From contig JANXWI010000023.1 of NCBI GenBank assembly GCA_025351205.1, positions 1 to 7,513 of the forward strand: a DNA stretch of 7,513 bases, given 5' to 3'. The translations under genes were made by a program, and so were the position numbers. Below are positions 6,933-7,513 of this stretch, piece after piece. Within the stretch, counting starts at the first letter, position 1; each line of letters begins with the position of its first letter. The DNA is from Deinococcus sp. (lineage in GTDB: Bacteria; Deinococcota; Deinococci; Deinococcales; Deinococcaceae). The notes beneath the pieces are model-generated. The model was not told where the DNA came from, ran no database searches, and was given only the letters and a program-made list of their open reading frames with translations.

Positions 6933-6970
6933 GGGCCAGCCAGGGCAGATGGGCTGGCCTTTGTTGTTGT
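6933..6970 (+). terminator. Rho-independent terminator of the reductase gene
   Basis: GGCCAGCC (6934-6941) pairs perfectly with GGCTGGCC (6952-6959) around a 10-base loop. A T-rich tract, TTTGTTGTTGT (6960-6970), follows. It begins 17 bases after the reductase stop codon. Confidence 0.9.
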
Positions 6971-7327
6971 CAAGACATCGGTAATCTTAACGGCGCTGTT
7001 TTTGAGGATTTTAATACATTTTTATCAGCGCCGAGCCGTCTGGAAGGGCGTAAATGGCATTCAGAAATATCTGATCGCACAATTCTAAATAAAAGGCCAT
7101 CTCTTAGCAAAATTCATGAAAACACAGAAGTAATTTGAGTAATTAGCAAGCAGAGAGTTGATTTTATCAAAAATCTCAGCTCACTTACTACCTCCCAGCA
7201 TCACTCCTCAAGCAAGAGGCCAGCAGCTAGACGGTCCTGCTGATTCCACGCCCTGGTCTGTACGTGGCAGTTTATTTCTCTACTCGCTTTAAAAAAACAT
7301 CAAGATGTGTGAAATTCGGAATCTGTA
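6971..7327. other. AT-rich island without a supported gene
   Basis: Hand counting gives about 41% GC over 6971-7320 and about 30% over 7081-7180, in strong contrast to the GC-rich genes on both sides. Both strands are broken by stops, and the longest frames are short with no recognisable motif. Small structures include TTGAT-TTT-ATCAA (7158-7170) and a CAGCAG/CTGCTG hairpin (7221-7242). It looks like foreign or decayed DNA, or a regulatory or RNA-encoding spacer that I cannot identify. Confidence 0.55.
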
Positions 7328-7399
7328 GCTGCCGCCCTGCCGGGCATCTCGGCCCTGCTGGACCTCTACGTCCGCCACGACTGGCGTATTTGCTCCTGA
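7328..7399 (+). pseudogene. Possible 3' remnant of an unidentified gene
   Basis: From 7328 the composition jumps back to GC-rich, and one frame reads AAALPGISALLDLYVRHD followed by WRICS and TGA (7397-7399). Nearly all third positions are G or C up to the last few codons, as in the real genes here. An in-frame TGA lies four codons upstream at the AT-rich edge, and no start codon is available. It therefore looks like a 23-codon gene end cut off by the AT-rich segment. I do not recognise the family, and a chance GC-rich frame is possible. Confidence 0.35.
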
Positions 7400-7425
7400 C
7401 CTGGGCCGCGTGGCCGGGCTAAACT
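7396..7425 (+). promoter_or_regulatory. Promoter of the phosphoesterase gene (CTGACC, 18 bases, TAAACT)
   Basis: A -35-like CTGACC (7396-7401) and a TAAACT -10 box (7420-7425) are 18 bases apart. The -10 lies eight bases before the ATG at 7434, the leaderless layout seen at the other genes. The -35 overlaps the stop codon of the apparent gene remnant. Confidence 0.5.
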
Positions 7426-7433
7426 GCGGGGCG

Positions 7434-7513
7434 ATGAAGCTCGCCGTCCTCGCCGATCTGCACGCCAACCTGGAGGCGACCCTGAGCGTTCACGCCGACA
7501 TCCTGCGGCGCGG
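7434..7513 (+). CDS. Metallophosphoesterase, N-terminal part (runs off the window)
   Basis: The visible 26 codons read M-K-L-A-V-L-A-D-L-H-A-N-L-E-A-T and onward. D8-x-H10 with N12 is the first metal-binding motif of calcineurin-type phosphoesterases, in the form typical of small YfcE/MJ0936-like proteins (usually S-D-I-H-G-N-L-E-A). These are two-metal phosphodiesterases or phosphatases of varied substrate. The rest of the active site lies beyond the window, so the substrate and length cannot be judged. There is no Shine-Dalgarno sequence, and the TAAACT box supports this start. Confidence 0.75.
   Translation, partial: MKLAVLADLHANLEATLSVHADILRR

Noticed and set aside
7011..7100. 29-codon minus-strand frame in the AT-rich island
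   Set aside because: It is too short, with the upstream in-frame stop directly before the ATG and no supporting signal, although its composition is protein-like.
6923..7138. 71-codon plus-strand frame after the reductase
   Set aside because: It begins inside the intrinsic terminator and has no ribosome binding site or recognised motif.

Overview
The window looks like chromosomal DNA from a Deinococcus-type bacterium. The coding parts are very GC-rich. Four genes share a TANACT box 6 to 8 bases before an ATG, which is the leaderless-promoter pattern known from Deinococcus. One locus matches, from memory, the D. radiodurans DR2241 architecture (CbiX chelatase plus a C-terminal Fe-S region). 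The intergenic DNA carries small degenerate repeats of the kind described in that genus. All names come from reading motifs; no database search was possible.

Layout from left to right. (1) Positions 1-30 may be the end of an upstream gene, followed by an imperfect inverted repeat (34-124). (2) 137-964 encodes a two-CxxC zinc-ribbon protein whose helical body contains RNRVIH, a HEPN-type RNxxxH motif. (3) 1050-2486 is a single reading frame for a CbiX-type chelatase with a C-terminal four-cysteine domain, but an in-frame TAG at 1887-1889 cuts it between the two parts. (4) 2499-2574 is a long imperfect hairpin related to the first repeat, lying between two convergent genes. (5) 3817-2573 (minus) encodes a lipoprotein with a low-complexity linker, a PKD-like domain and a C-terminal CAP/SCP domain. 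(6) 3818-4261 is a divergent promoter region. (7) 4262-5428 encodes a PP2C-type Ser/Thr phosphatase with two C-terminal membrane helices. (8) 5429-6025 is noncoding and contains degenerate tandem repeats. (9) 6026-6916 encodes an aldo/keto reductase resembling E. coli YdbC/PdxI, closed by a clear intrinsic terminator. (10) 6971-7433 is an AT-rich island (about 41% GC by hand count, about 30% at its core), ending in what looks like the 3' remnant of a gene. (11) 7434 to the window end is the start of a metallophosphoesterase.

The genes do not form an obvious operon. Most have their own promoter-like box, and two pairs are divergent or convergent. The window is mainly housekeeping or accessory metabolism and signalling (tetrapyrrole metal insertion, protein dephosphorylation, carbonyl reduction, cell-envelope CAP protein). 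The points most worth a second look are the amber-interrupted chelatase, the orphan zinc-ribbon/HEPN protein, the shared TANACT start signal, the repeat families, the repeat-rich lipoprotein with a C8 tract, and the AT-rich island.
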